Source of the DNA: Marinobacterium rhizophilum
GTDB lineage: Bacteria; Pseudomonadota; Gammaproteobacteria; Pseudomonadales; Balneatricaceae
NCBI RefSeq assembly: GCF_024397915.1
Contig: NZ_CP073347.1
Span: forward strand, 4,526,001-4,590,000
DNA length: 64,000 nt
Direction: 5' to 3'
In this document: positions 15,929 to 24,266 of the stretch, piece by piece
Position numbering within the stretch: position 1 is the stretch's first letter
Layout: each line of letters opens with the position of its first letter
Program-made: the position numbers and the translations under genes
The notes under the pieces: model-generated
The model's input: only the letters and a program-made list of their open reading frames with translations
Told to the model about the DNA's origin: nothing
The model's database searches: none

Positions 15929-16771
15929 CTATTGCGACAGGGCACGCAGGCGCAGCAGGTCGGCATTGTCGGGTGCGCCGCCACGGGGCAGGGCATGGGC
16001 ATTGCGAAATGCATCCAGGGCACGGCTGCTGGCAGGCCCCCAAAGACCATCGGCGGGCCCCGGGTTGTATCCCTGCTGTTTCAGTTGTTGCTGGGTGTAG
16101 GTGGCACCGGCCAGTCCCAGCGCACGTTTTTGAGCGGAGCCTGCCCGGTCGCTGGCATTCTGGCGCTGGGCTGCGTTGCTGTCGTGGTAGAGCCGGGCGC
16201 TGACGGTCTGTATCAGCGGGTTGCTGTCTATCCGTGAGGCCTGGTCGGCCCAGTACCAGGCAAGGCCCGGGTCTGTCGGAACACCGATGCCGGCGCGGTA
16301 GCAGACTGCCAGCTCGAGCATGGCCTGGCTATGCCCGTTGGCGGCGGCCAGGCCCAGCAGAAGGGCGCCCCAGGCCCTGTCCTGGTCGACACCCTGACCC
16401 TTGAGGTACAGCTTGCCCAGCTGGAAGGTGGCGCCGATATGACCGTCGCGGTTGGCGACTTCCAGCCAGCGGGCGGCACTGGCATCATCCGCTGCAACGC
16501 CTCTGCCGGTCAGGTAGCCCATGCCCGCCATGTAGGCGGCATTGGCGGAGCCCAGGCGTGCCGCCTGCCTGAAGGACTGCATGCCGCGGGCATAGTCCTG
16601 GGTGACACCCACGCCCTGGGTGTAGTGCAGACCTTCGCGGTAGTGCTGCTCGGCCTTTTCCGGATCTGCCGGCAGGGTGCCGATGGGCAGGGGCAGGGCC
16701 GAGCAGCCTGCCAGCCCGAGTACGGCTGCGCAAAGCAGGCTTAGTGGCTTCGGTGCTATTCGGTACGCCAT
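15929..16771 (-). CDS. Sel1-repeat lipoprotein with C-terminal peptidoglycan-binding-like domain
   Basis: A 280-aa lipoprotein with the lipobox 'LAGC' (Cys near residue 22). At least three Sel1-type helical repeats follow (A-x-G-x-G patterns such as 'YTQGVGVTQDYARGM', 'YLTGRGVAADDASAARW', 'YLKGQGVDQDRAWGAL'). The last 45 residues ('QQLKQQGYNPGPADGLWG') resemble a PG_binding_1 domain. Sel1 repeats mediate protein contacts and the tail suggests attachment to the cell wall, so a role in envelope assembly is plausible. The start at 16771 overlaps the preceding gene by 16 bases; it is the last gene of the dap-rlmA operon. Confidence 0.8.
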   Translation of the reverse strand: MAYRIAPKPLSLLCAAVLGLAGCSALPLPIGTLPADPEKAEQHYREGLHYTQGVGVTQDYARGMQSFRQAARLGSANAAYMAGMGYLTGRGVAADDASAARWLEVANRDGHIGATFQLGKLYLKGQGVDQDRAWGALLLGLAAANGHSQAMLELAVCYRAGIGVPTDPGLAWYWADQASRIDSNPLIQTVSARLYHDSNAAQRQNASDRAGSAQKRALGLAGATYTQQQLKQQGYNPGPADGLWGPASSRALDAFRNAHALPRGGAPDNADLLRLRALSQ

Positions 16772-17142
16772 TGAATTTTCTCGGGTTGGCCGGTGGCAAT
16801 CTGCCACCATTCATCGGGGTCCTGGCCGTTGCTCCAGCCGGCGGCAATGCAGCGTACTTCCGTTGCCAGGGCGGCGAAGGCGTCCAGGGCGCAGTCCAGA
16901 TCCTTGGCCCAGGGCGTGCGGTCAGACTTGAACCAGATGCTGGTCCAGGCCTTGCCGACCACCTTCTGGTGGATCATCACTTCCACGGGGGCTGCGTTCA
17001 TGGTGCAGCTGTATTCGTAGATCAGCCCCTGGTTGAAGCGCTTTTCGAGGCCGGTGCAGTGGCGGGTAATCCACTCTTCCAGTTGTTCGAGGGAGCAGTT
17101 TTTGACGTAGATCTCGATATCGGGGTGGCGTGGATCAGTCAT
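16756..17142 (-). CDS. Hypothetical protein, 128 aa
   Basis: A small soluble protein with no signal peptide and mixed alpha/beta prediction. It contains conserved-looking aromatic and Cys positions ('KNCSLEQLEEWI', 'TRHCTGLE', 'DEWWQIATGQPEKIQW'). I do not recognise the family. It overlaps the gene before it by 8 bases and the one after by 16, so it is translated from the same message as rlmA and dapE. Tight overlap on both sides makes it a real gene rather than a chance frame. Confidence 0.75.
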   Translation of the reverse strand: MTDPRHPDIEIYVKNCSLEQLEEWITRHCTGLEKRFNQGLIYEYSCTMNAAPVEVMIHQKVVGKAWTSIWFKSDRTPWAKDLDCALDAFAALATEVRCIAAGWSNGQDPDEWWQIATGQPEKIQWRTE

Positions 17143-17413
17143 GGTTTCGATCGTCGTTTAGGAATCGGTAAAGGCGCAGCAGGCTCAGGCTGAGATAGCC
17201 GGCGGCTGCCAGTATGCTGCCGGCCCCACTGAGGATCAACCCGAGCAGCGCCAGCAGTTCCTGCTGCCAGGAGGCGGCGAGCAGGAATTCGGCCGCTACT
17301 ATCAGGCCAATGCCGGGAGCGAAAAGGCCGAACCCGAGCAGTAAAAGTAGCAGGTTTTGTTGTGGCTTGTTGGCGCGGCGCAGCAGCCACTGCTTGATCA
17401 GGGTGCGCTTCAC
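17135..17413 (-). CDS. Small inner-membrane protein, 92 aa
   Basis: Two hydrophobic helices (about residues 20-42 and 50-75) follow a basic N terminus ('KRTLIKQWLLRRANK'), with a charged C-terminal tail, so the N terminus is probably cytoplasmic. No family is recognised. The start overlaps the rlmA stop by four bases (ATGA arrangement) and the end overlaps the next gene, placing it firmly in the operon. Confidence 0.72.
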   Translation of the reverse strand: MKRTLIKQWLLRRANKPQQNLLLLLLGFGLFAPGIGLIVAAEFLLAASWQQELLALLGLILSGAGSILAAAGYLSLSLLRLYRFLNDDRNHD

Positions 17414-18246
17414 CGGCGCTTGAGCACGGCAAGGTTCACGTCCAGCGTCAGCTCGAGCTGCGTCAGCGCCGCCAGGGCGTCCCGCGCGGCGGGGGCCAGG
17501 CGCTGGCTGTGGGGAGTCATGCCCAGCAGGGTCTGGATGCTGTCGTTGTCGCTCAGGGTGAAGCGGTACTGTACCGCCTGCTGCCCCTCCAGGCTGAACA
17601 GGTCGCTCAGCTGCGTGAGCGGATCATAGGCCGAGGGCCGAACGTCAGTGTAGATATGCCGACGCAGCTCGATCAGGTGCTCATCTCCGGGCCAGGCCAG
17701 CAGCAGCAGGCCGCCCGGTTTCAGGACCTGGGCCATCGGTTCTGGCATCAGGCGGCTGAACAGCAGGGTAATGGCGTCCAGCGAGGCCGCTGGCAACGGG
17801 ATGTCGGCGCCGGAGGCGACCAGCCAGCGGGCGCTGCGGCTGCGCTGGCAGGCGGCCCGTACCGCGTGCTTGGAAATATCCAGCCCGGTGAGGGCGGCAT
17901 CGATCCCGGCGCATTGCAGCGCCTGTTCCAGCCGGGCGCTGTAATAACCCTCGCCACAGCCCAGGTCCAGCAACTCGAGCGGTGTGTTTCGCCCGGCCAG
18001 CGCCTGACTCAGCAGAGCGTTGATCCGATCGGACAGCAATGCATAGTGGCCCTGGTCCAGAAAGGCACGCCTGGCCTGCACCATGGCGGCATTGTCACCG
18101 GGGTCCAGCGAGCGCTTGCGCTGGACCAGCAGCAGGTTCCAGTAGCCCTGGCGGGCCTGGTCGTAGCTGTGGCCATTGCCGCAGCGCAGTTGGCCGGGCT
18201 GCTCGTCCAGCGGCTCCCGGCACAGCGGGCAGGCCAGCTGGATCAT
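17410..18246 (-). CDS. rlmA: 23S rRNA (guanine-N1)-methyltransferase RlmA
   Basis: A 278-aa SAM-dependent enzyme that methylates one guanine (G745 in E. coli numbering) in a peptidyl-transferase-proximal hairpin of 23S rRNA. The N-terminal zinc finger is visible ('CPLC' at residues 6-9, then a Cys and His in 'LRCGNGHSYD'), followed by 'QGYWNLL', typical of RlmA. The methyltransferase core has the SAM motif 'LLDLGCGEGYYS' near residue 90 and 'GLDISKHAV' near 122. It overlaps dapE by four bases, so expression is coupled to lysine and cell-wall precursor synthesis. Confidence 0.93.
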   Translation of the reverse strand: MIQLACPLCREPLDEQPGQLRCGNGHSYDQARQGYWNLLLVQRKRSLDPGDNAAMVQARRAFLDQGHYALLSDRINALLSQALAGRNTPLELLDLGCGEGYYSARLEQALQCAGIDAALTGLDISKHAVRAACQRSRSARWLVASGADIPLPAASLDAITLLFSRLMPEPMAQVLKPGGLLLLAWPGDEHLIELRRHIYTDVRPSAYDPLTQLSDLFSLEGQQAVQYRFTLSDNDSIQTLLGMTPHSQRLAPAARDALAALTQLELTLDVNLAVLKRR

Positions 18247-19382
18247 CGGGCCAGCAGCCTCGCCAGGATGTTTTCGTACAGGTCCGACAGGGTATCCAGG
18301 TCCTTGGCACTGACCCGTTCGTTCAGCTTGTGGATGGTGGCGTTGCAGGGGCCAAGTTCTACCACCTGGGCGCCGGTGGGGGCGATAAAGCGTCCATCCG
18401 AGGTGCCGCCCGAGGTCGACAGCTCCGTTTCCAGCCCGGTGATGGCGGAGATCGCCTGCTGGCAGGCCTCCACCAAGTCGCCGGCGGCGGTCAGGAAGGG
18501 GTTGCCGGACAGAATCCAGTCGATATCCCAGTCAAGCTGATGCTTGTCGAGGATGTCCCGCACCCGTGCCTTGAGCTCGTCGCTGGTGACTTCGGTCGAG
18601 AATCGAAAGTTGAAGGCCACATCCAGGTGTCCCGGGACCACGTTGGTGGCGCCGGTGCCGGCGTTGATATTGGAAATCTGGAAGCTGGTGGGCGGGAAGA
18701 ATTCGTTGCCCTGATCCCAGACCTCGGCGGCCAGTTCAGCCAGGGCCGGCGCCGCCAGGTGGATCGGGTTCTTCACCAGGTGCGGGTAGGCCACATGGCC
18801 CTGCACGCCCTGTACCTTGAGGCTGCCGCTGAGGGAGCCGCGACGGCCGTTCTTGATGACATCGCCGACCTTGTGGGTGCTGGAGGGCTCGCCGACGATG
18901 CACCAGGTGATTTTTTCATTGCGGGCTTCCAGGTGATCGATCACCCGGGTGGTGCCGTTGATGAAGGGGCCTTCCTCGTCGCTGGTGATCAGCAGGGCGA
19001 GGGAGCCCTTGTGGTCGGGATGGTTGTGGACAAAGCGCTCCAGCGCCGTCACGAAAGCGGCCAGGCTGCCTTTCATGTCCGCGGCGCCACGTCCGCACAG
19101 CATGCCTTCGCTGATCTGCGGCTCGAACGGCGGGAACTGCCACTGCTCTACCGGGCCCGTGGGCACCACATCGGTGTGGCCGGCAAAACAGAGCACGGGG
19201 CCGGCATCGCCACGTCGGGCCCAGAAATTCAGGGTGTCTTCGAAATGCAGGCGCTCGATTTTGAACCCAATGGCTTCAAGACGGGCAATCATCAGCTCCT
19301 GGCAACCGGCATCCTCGGGGGTAACGGAGGCACGGCTGATCAGGTCGCTGGCGAGCTGGAGAGTCGGAGACAGTTGGGTCAT
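18243..19382 (-). CDS. dapE: Succinyl-diaminopimelate desuccinylase DapE
   Basis: A 379-aa zinc metallopeptidase-family enzyme that removes succinate from N-succinyl-LL-diaminopimelate, a late step to lysine and meso-DAP. Metal-binding residues appear in 'CFAGHTDVVPTG' (His near 68), 'GRGAADMKGSLAAF' (Asp near 101) and 'TSDEEGPFINGT' (paired Glu). A C-terminal segment 'LGPCNATIHKLNERV' supplies the last ligand. Length matches the family (about 375 aa). The start at 19382 gives the canonical N terminus. It lies behind dapD, separated by a strong hairpin. Confidence 0.96.
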   Translation of the reverse strand: MTQLSPTLQLASDLISRASVTPEDAGCQELMIARLEAIGFKIERLHFEDTLNFWARRGDAGPVLCFAGHTDVVPTGPVEQWQFPPFEPQISEGMLCGRGAADMKGSLAAFVTALERFVHNHPDHKGSLALLITSDEEGPFINGTTRVIDHLEARNEKITWCIVGEPSSTHKVGDVIKNGRRGSLSGSLKVQGVQGHVAYPHLVKNPIHLAAPALAELAAEVWDQGNEFFPPTSFQISNINAGTGATNVVPGHLDVAFNFRFSTEVTSDELKARVRDILDKHQLDWDIDWILSGNPFLTAAGDLVEACQQAISAITGLETELSTSGGTSDGRFIAPTGAQVVELGPCNATIHKLNERVSAKDLDTLSDLYENILARLLAR

Positions 19383-19422
19383 GGCAGTGTGAGTCCGGAA
19401 TCGAAGAGGGGAAAGGTGGCGG

Positions 19423-19455
19423 GCCCCGGGGCAGGCGCAGTGCCTGCCCCGGGGC
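19423..19455 (-). terminator. Strong intercistronic hairpin between dapD and dapE
   Basis: A perfect 14-bp stem (19423-19436 with 19442-19455) with a 5-nt loop lies 16 bases beyond the dapD stop and 41 bases before the dapE start. There is no proper T-run, so it may protect the dapD message or reduce transcription into dapE rather than stop it completely. Confidence 0.6.
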
Positions 19456-19470
19456 GTCAAGGGCCGGGTC

Positions 19471-20502
19471 TTAGTTGTGCTTGTGCAGATCGGCGTTGAG
19501 CTCGATGGCGCTCTTGTTGGTCTTGGCTTCGATGCGACCGGTGAGCGAGTTGCGACGGAACAGCATGTCCGGCTTGCCGGCCAGTTCCGATGCCTTCAGC
19601 ACGGCAACCTCGTTGTTCTGGTCATCCAGCAGGGCAACCTTGGAGCTGCCGGTCAGGTACAGGCCCGCTTCGATGGTGCAGCGATCGCCCAGCGGCAGGC
19701 CGAGGCCGGCATTGGCGCCCAGCAGGCAGTTTTCACCCACGGAAATCACTACGTTGTTGCCACCGGAGAGCGTACCCATGGTGGAGCAGCCGCCGCCCAG
19801 GTCCGAACCGTTGCCAACGACGACGCCGGCCGAGATGCGGCCTTCAACCATGGAAACACCCAGGGTGCCGGCGTTGAAGTTGATGAAGCCTTCGTGCATC
19901 ACGGTGGTGCCTTCGCCCACGTGGGCACCCAGGCGGATGCGCGCGGCATCACCGACACGGATACCGGCCGGCACCACGTAGTTGGTCATCTTGGGGAACT
20001 TGTCGACAGAGTGCACATCCAGCACGCGGCCCTGGGCGCGGGCGGCCAGCTGGCGTTTGGGCAGTTCATCCAGGGCAATGGCGCCTTCCGTGGTCCAGGC
20101 GACGTTGGGCAGCTTGCCGAACATGCCGGCCAGGTTCAGTCCGTGGGGCTTGACCAGGCGGTGGGACAGCAGGCTGAGCTTGAGGTAGACCTCGGCCGTG
20201 GTGGCGGGCTCTGCGTCGGTTTCCAGGATGCACAGCACCAGCGGCTGGCGGGTGCCTTCGAGCACCTCGACGATTTCCGCCTGGTCTTCGGCATCCACCG
20301 ACAGGAAGGCCGCTTCCAGCGCCTTGAGCTGCGCCTGTTCGATTTCCAGCGTCTGGTTGCCGCCGGTGTAGCCGACTGCCGTGGCAACGGCGCTGATCAT
20401 CTCGGCCGGTGCGTTCAGCAGCGGGGTGTTGTAGTACACCTCGAGCCACTCACCGCTGGCGGATTTGGTGCCAATGCCCAGGCCGAATGCAAAATTTGTC
20501 AT
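19471..20502 (-). CDS. dapD: Tetrahydrodipicolinate N-succinyltransferase DapD (long form)
   Basis: A 343-aa trimeric left-handed beta-helix acyltransferase that succinylates tetrahydrodipicolinate. Hexapeptide repeats run through about residues 170-285 ('VGDAARIRLGAHVGEGTTVMHEG', 'GCSTMGTLSGGNNVVISVGE'). The roughly 100-residue N-terminal domain marks the long form seen in Pseudomonas relatives rather than the 274-aa enterobacterial type. It sits between an arsC-like gene and dapE on one strand. Confidence 0.95.
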   Translation of the reverse strand: MTNFAFGLGIGTKSASGEWLEVYYNTPLLNAPAEMISAVATAVGYTGGNQTLEIEQAQLKALEAAFLSVDAEDQAEIVEVLEGTRQPLVLCILETDAEPATTAEVYLKLSLLSHRLVKPHGLNLAGMFGKLPNVAWTTEGAIALDELPKRQLAARAQGRVLDVHSVDKFPKMTNYVVPAGIRVGDAARIRLGAHVGEGTTVMHEGFINFNAGTLGVSMVEGRISAGVVVGNGSDLGGGCSTMGTLSGGNNVVISVGENCLLGANAGLGLPLGDRCTIEAGLYLTGSSKVALLDDQNNEVAVLKASELAGKPDMLFRRNSLTGRIEAKTNKSAIELNADLHKHN

Positions 20503-20540
20503 GCTGTTACTCCGTAATCGTTTGAAAATTCGTGTATGGC

Positions 20541-20888
20541 TCAGCTTTGGAGCCAGGTCGCGTAGTCGGCGGTCTTGAAGCCCAGGTGGCGAGCCTTGCC
20601 GGTATCCAGCAGGGGCCGCTTGATCATGGCCGGATGCTGCAGCATCAGCGCGATGGCACTGGCTTCATCGATACTGTTCTTGACGCTGTCTGGCTGGGTG
20701 CGCCAGGTGGTGCCGCGCTTGTTCAGCAGCGCTTCCCAGCCCAGCTCCGCCGCCCAGCTTTCCAGCTGGGCACGCTCCAGGCCATCGACCCGGTAATCGT
20801 GAAAGCGGTACTCGATGCTGCTGCTTTCAAGCCAGTTGCGGGCTTTCTTGATGGTGTCGCAGTTCTTGATTCCGTACAGGCAGATCAT
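20541..20888 (-). CDS. yffB: ArsC-family reductase (YffB/Spx-like)
   Basis: A 115-aa thioredoxin-fold protein with one cysteine in 'YGIKNCDTIKKA' (residue 10) and the family motifs 'RFHDYR', 'LLNKRGTTWR' and 'IKRPLL'. Members look like arsenate reductase but probably act on glutathione-linked substrates; the function is not established. In many gammaproteobacteria this gene sits next to dapE, as here, which supports the identification and excludes an arsenic-resistance operon. Confidence 0.9.
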   Translation of the reverse strand: MICLYGIKNCDTIKKARNWLESSSIEYRFHDYRVDGLERAQLESWAAELGWEALLNKRGTTWRTQPDSVKNSIDEASAIALMLQHPAMIKRPLLDTGKARHLGFKTADYATWLQS

Positions 20889-20911
20889 GCAGGCTCCGAT
20901 GTGTCAGGCGT

Positions 20912-22114
20912 TCAGGCGTTCAGGCTTTCGACGTAGGCGCGGATGCGCTGTGCCGCGTCAACGCACTCCTCGACCGTGGCGACCAGCGCCATGCGCACAT
21001 AGCCTGCGCCCGGCAGGCGGCCATCGGCTTCGCGGGACAGGTAGCGTCCCGGCAGCACGGTGACGTTTTGCTGCTCGAACAGGCCCTGGGCGAAGCGGTC
21101 GTCATCGATAGGCGTGGGGGCCCAGAGATAAAAACCGGCATCGGGCATGCGCACATCCATCACCGGGGCCAGGATTTCCAGCACCTTGCTGAACTTCTCG
21201 CGATACTTGTCGCGGTTTTCCAGTACATGGGCTTCGTCGTTCCAGGCGGCGATGGAGGCCAGCTGGTGCTGCACCGGCATGGAGCTGCCGTGGTAGGTGC
21301 GGTAGCTGAGGAACGGCACGATCAGGTCGGCGTCGCCGGCGATAAAGCCGGAACGCAGGCCCGGCAGGTTGGAGCGCTTGGACAGGCTGTGGAACACCAC
21401 GCAATTGCGGTAGTCATCGCGGCCAAGTTCTGCGCACACCTGCAGCAGGCCTACCGGCGGCTCGGCTTCATCGAAGTAGATTTCGGAGTAGCACTCGTCC
21501 GAGGCAATGATGAAGTCGTGCTCATCCGACAGGGCGATCAGCCTGCTCAGTACATCGCGCCCGATCACGGTACCGGTGGGGTTGCCGGGCGAGCACAGGA
21601 ACAGCAGCTGGCAGCGCTGCCAGACATCCGCCGGTACGGCATCGAAATCGGGGATGAAATTGCGTTCGGCATCGCAGTTCAGGAACAGCGGTTCGGCGCC
21701 GGCCAGGTAGGCCGCCCCTTCGTAGATCTGGTAGAAGGGGTTGGGCGACAGTACCAGGGCATCATGCTTGCGCTCAACGGCGGCCTGGGCGAAGGCGAAG
21801 ATGGCCTCACGGGTGCCATTCACCGGCAGCACATGACGCTCCGCACTCAGGCTGTCAGCAGCCAGGTTGAAGCGGCGCGTGCACCAGTCGGCGATGGTCT
21901 GGCGTAGTTCCGGCAGGCCTGCGGTGGTGGGGTAGTTCGCCAGATAGCCGATGTTGTCGGTCAGGGCCTGGGCCACGAAGGCCGGCGACGGGTGCTTGGG
22001 TTCACCGATGGACAGGGCGATGTGGGCCTTGTCGGCGGGCGGCGTGACCTGTGCCTTAAGGTCGGCCAGCTTTGCGAACGGGTAGGGCTGAAGCTTGTCG
22101 AGGTCCCGATTCAT
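20912..22114 (-). CDS. dapC: Succinyldiaminopimelate transaminase DapC
   Basis: A 400-aa PLP-dependent class I/II aminotransferase that converts N-succinyl-2-amino-6-ketopimelate using glutamate. 'NPFYQIYEGA', 'SPGNPTGTV', 'SDECYSEIYFDE' and the Schiff-base lysine in 'HSLSKRSNLPGLRSGF' are visible. The adjacency to dapD and dapE defines the substrate; without it, other aminotransferases of the family would be possible. The start at 22114 (MNRDLDKLQPYPF) matches DapC proteins. Confidence 0.93.
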   Translation of the reverse strand: MNRDLDKLQPYPFAKLADLKAQVTPPADKAHIALSIGEPKHPSPAFVAQALTDNIGYLANYPTTAGLPELRQTIADWCTRRFNLAADSLSAERHVLPVNGTREAIFAFAQAAVERKHDALVLSPNPFYQIYEGAAYLAGAEPLFLNCDAERNFIPDFDAVPADVWQRCQLLFLCSPGNPTGTVIGRDVLSRLIALSDEHDFIIASDECYSEIYFDEAEPPVGLLQVCAELGRDDYRNCVVFHSLSKRSNLPGLRSGFIAGDADLIVPFLSYRTYHGSSMPVQHQLASIAAWNDEAHVLENRDKYREKFSKVLEILAPVMDVRMPDAGFYLWAPTPIDDDRFAQGLFEQQNVTVLPGRYLSREADGRLPGAGYVRMALVATVEECVDAAQRIRAYVESLNA

Positions 22115-22200
22115 GGCAAATAATGTCCCTGCTGCTGTGACGGCTTGGAGTAGGCCGGGCAATGGATTTGAAAAATGGTACGGGATTATAGCGAATCCGG

Positions 22201-22255
22201 CCCCGGCGATTAAGCCCCGTGACGCTTATGGCAGATTTGTTTGCAGTCGCCGGGG
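22201..22255 (-). terminator. Inverted repeat between fumC and dapC
   Basis: CCCCGGCGA at 22201-22209 is complementary to TCGCCGGGG at 22247-22255, forming a 9-bp stem with a 37-nt loop just beyond the fumC stop. There is no T-run. It may separate fumC from the dap operon or belong to the dapC leader. Confidence 0.35.
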
Positions 22256-22271
22256 CGAATCCGCAGGTCTC

Positions 22272-23654
22272 TTAGCCCTGAATGCCGCCCCGGGTCAGGC
22301 GGGCGGGGTCGAGCAGCTTTTCCAGCTCCGCTTCGCTCAAGCCGGTGAGCTCCGCCGCCACATCGATTACGGGGCGTCCCTGGGCGTAGGCCTGCTTGGC
22401 GATGGCGGCGGCCTTCTGGTAGCCGATGATGGGGTTCAGCGCCGTCACCAGGATGGGGTTGCGCGCCAGGGCTGCGCTGATATTGCCCTGGTTGACACTG
22501 AAGGTGGCGATGGCCTTGTCCGCCAGCTGGCGGGCGGCACTGGCCAGCAGCGTTTCGCTTTCCAGCAGGTTATGGGCAATCAGCGGCAGCATCACATTGA
22601 GTTCGAAATTACCGTGCTGTCCGCCGACGCTGATGGCGGCATCATTGCCGATGACCTGAGCGGCGACCATCATCACGGCTTCGGGAATAACCGGGTTGAC
22701 TTTGCCGGGCATGATGGATGAACCCGGCTGCAGCGCCTGCAGCTCGATTTCTCCGAGGCCCGCCAGTGGCCCCGAGTTCATCCAGCGCAGGTCGTTGGCG
22801 ATTTTCAGCAGGGCGCAGGCCAGCGCCTTGAGCTGGCCGGAGACCTCCACCGCCGTATCCTGGCAGGCCAGGGCGCAGAACAGGTTGTCGGCGGGTTCAA
22901 ATGCAAGCCCGGTCAGGGTGCTGAGGGTGCGGGCAAAGCGGGCGGAAAATTCCGGGTGTACATTAATACCGGTGCCGACCGCCGAGCCACCCTGGGCGAT
23001 CTGGTGCAGGCGGGTACGGCTGTCTTCCAGGCGCCGGATGCCGAGCTGAATCTGGCCGGACCAGCCGGACATGGACTGCGACAGCTGCACCGGCATCGCA
23101 TCCATCAGGTGGGTGCGGCCGGTCTTGATCAGCCCTTCGAGGCTGTGAGCCTTGCTGTCGATGCTGACCTGCAGGTGATGCAGCGCCGGCAGCAGGGATT
23201 CATCCAGCACCAGTGCTGCGCCGAGGTGAATGGCGGTGGGGATGACATCGTTGGAACTTTGCCCCATGTTGACCTGGTCGTTCGGCTCCACTGGCTGGCC
23301 GCAATAGTCCGAGGCCAGGTGGGCGATCACCTCGTTGGCGTTCATGTTGGAGCTGGTGCCGGAGCCGGTCTGGAATACATCCACCGGGAACTGGTCGTGG
23401 TGCTTGCCGGCGGCAATTTCCAGCGCTGCCTGGCGGATGGCGGAGCCGATTTCGGCGTTCATCAGCCCCAGCTCGACATTGCACTGGGCGGCGGCGGCCT
23501 TGATCAGCCCCAGCGCACGAATAAAGGGAACGGGCAGGGTCAGGCCGCTGATGGGAAAGTTATCCACAGCGCGCTGGGTCTGGGCGCCATAGAGGGCATC
23601 GGCCGGCACCTGCAGGGTACCCATGCTGTCTTGCTCGTGACGAAACTGGCTCAT
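22272..23654 (-). CDS. fumC: Class II fumarate hydratase FumC
   Basis: A 460-aa tetrameric, oxygen-stable fumarase of the TCA cycle. The substrate and active-site regions are clear: 'GSGTSSNMNANEV' near residue 98, 'TGRTHLMDAMPV' near 186, and the superfamily signature 'GSSIMPGKVNPVIPE' near 316. The length matches E. coli FumC (467 aa). It stands just upstream of dapC on the same strand, with 157 bases between. Confidence 0.95.
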   Translation of the reverse strand: MSQFRHEQDSMGTLQVPADALYGAQTQRAVDNFPISGLTLPVPFIRALGLIKAAAAQCNVELGLMNAEIGSAIRQAALEIAAGKHHDQFPVDVFQTGSGTSSNMNANEVIAHLASDYCGQPVEPNDQVNMGQSSNDVIPTAIHLGAALVLDESLLPALHHLQVSIDSKAHSLEGLIKTGRTHLMDAMPVQLSQSMSGWSGQIQLGIRRLEDSRTRLHQIAQGGSAVGTGINVHPEFSARFARTLSTLTGLAFEPADNLFCALACQDTAVEVSGQLKALACALLKIANDLRWMNSGPLAGLGEIELQALQPGSSIMPGKVNPVIPEAVMMVAAQVIGNDAAISVGGQHGNFELNVMLPLIAHNLLESETLLASAARQLADKAIATFSVNQGNISAALARNPILVTALNPIIGYQKAAAIAKQAYAQGRPVIDVAAELTGLSEAELEKLLDPARLTRGGIQG

Positions 23655-23809
23655 GGGAAGTCTCCTGGCTGTTGCACCCCGGGTCGGGGCTGCTGCTATA
23701 CCTAACTATAGTTCGCGGGCGAGGAGCCCTTGTTCGTGGTGAGGAATAAGGGCGTTGCGGTAGCATGCCGCCTGAATAAAGACGGGGCGATATCTCGGAG
23801 GATTGCATC

Positions 23810-24169
23810 ATGAAAACCGATATGCGGCTGCACCCCCGGGTGAGCGTGGATTTGCCGGCGGAGCTGGAGCCGTTTCACGGCGATTGCGTGGATGTGCGTC
23901 TGATTTATCTCAGCCTTAGTGGCGCACTGGTGGAAGGCCAGGGCGAACTGGAAGCCCTGCTGGGCGCACGGCGGGAGCGGGTGGCCGGCATTCCGCTGGA
24001 GCTGAACCTGCACTTCGGGCTTGAAGCGGCCTCGGTGCACTGTCATTGCCGGGTGGTACACAGTCGACGCCTGGCCCAGGATTGCTTCCAGGTAGGTCTG
24101 AAAATTCTCAGCCTCCCCTCGCAGAGCCAGGACGCGCTGAACCGTTATATAGAAGCGCGCCTGGGCTGA
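23810..24169 (+). CDS. PilZ-domain protein, probable cyclic-di-GMP receptor
   Basis: A 119-aa single-domain protein. The first PilZ motif R-x3-R is present ('RLHPR', residues 6-10). The second motif, normally (D/N)-x-S-x2-G, reads 'YLSLSG' here, so its first position is not Asp or Asn and binding may be weaker or altered. A ribosome site (GGAGG) lies ten bases upstream. It is a monocistronic gene in the gap between fumC and a hydrolase gene; the target process cannot be inferred. Confidence 0.78.
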   Translation: MKTDMRLHPRVSVDLPAELEPFHGDCVDVRLIYLSLSGALVEGQGELEALLGARRERVAGIPLELNLHFGLEAASVHCHCRVVHSRRLAQDCFQVGLKILSLPSQSQDALNRYIEARLG

Positions 24170-24266
24170 GATGTTGCGGTCACTGTGATCATGCTACCGT
24201 AGCTTGAGGGTCGTTTTTTGCGGTGCGCATAACGGCCATGGATACTGCGCAGGGGAGAGTCAGGCA

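Noticed and set aside
18039..19499. A 486-codon open frame on the plus strand opposite dapE and rlmA
   Set aside because: It is the antisense image of two clearly identified genes in GC-rich DNA; the translation has no domain pattern and is rich in Gly/Ala/Gln as expected for such shadows.
19477..20517. A 346-codon open frame opposite dapD
   Set aside because: Antisense shadow of the hexapeptide repeats, which gives a Gly/Val/His-rich pseudo-protein.
20541..20888. Arsenate reductase as part of an arsenic-resistance locus
   Set aside because: No arsB, arsR or acr3 gene nearby; the position beside dap genes is typical of the YffB subgroup.
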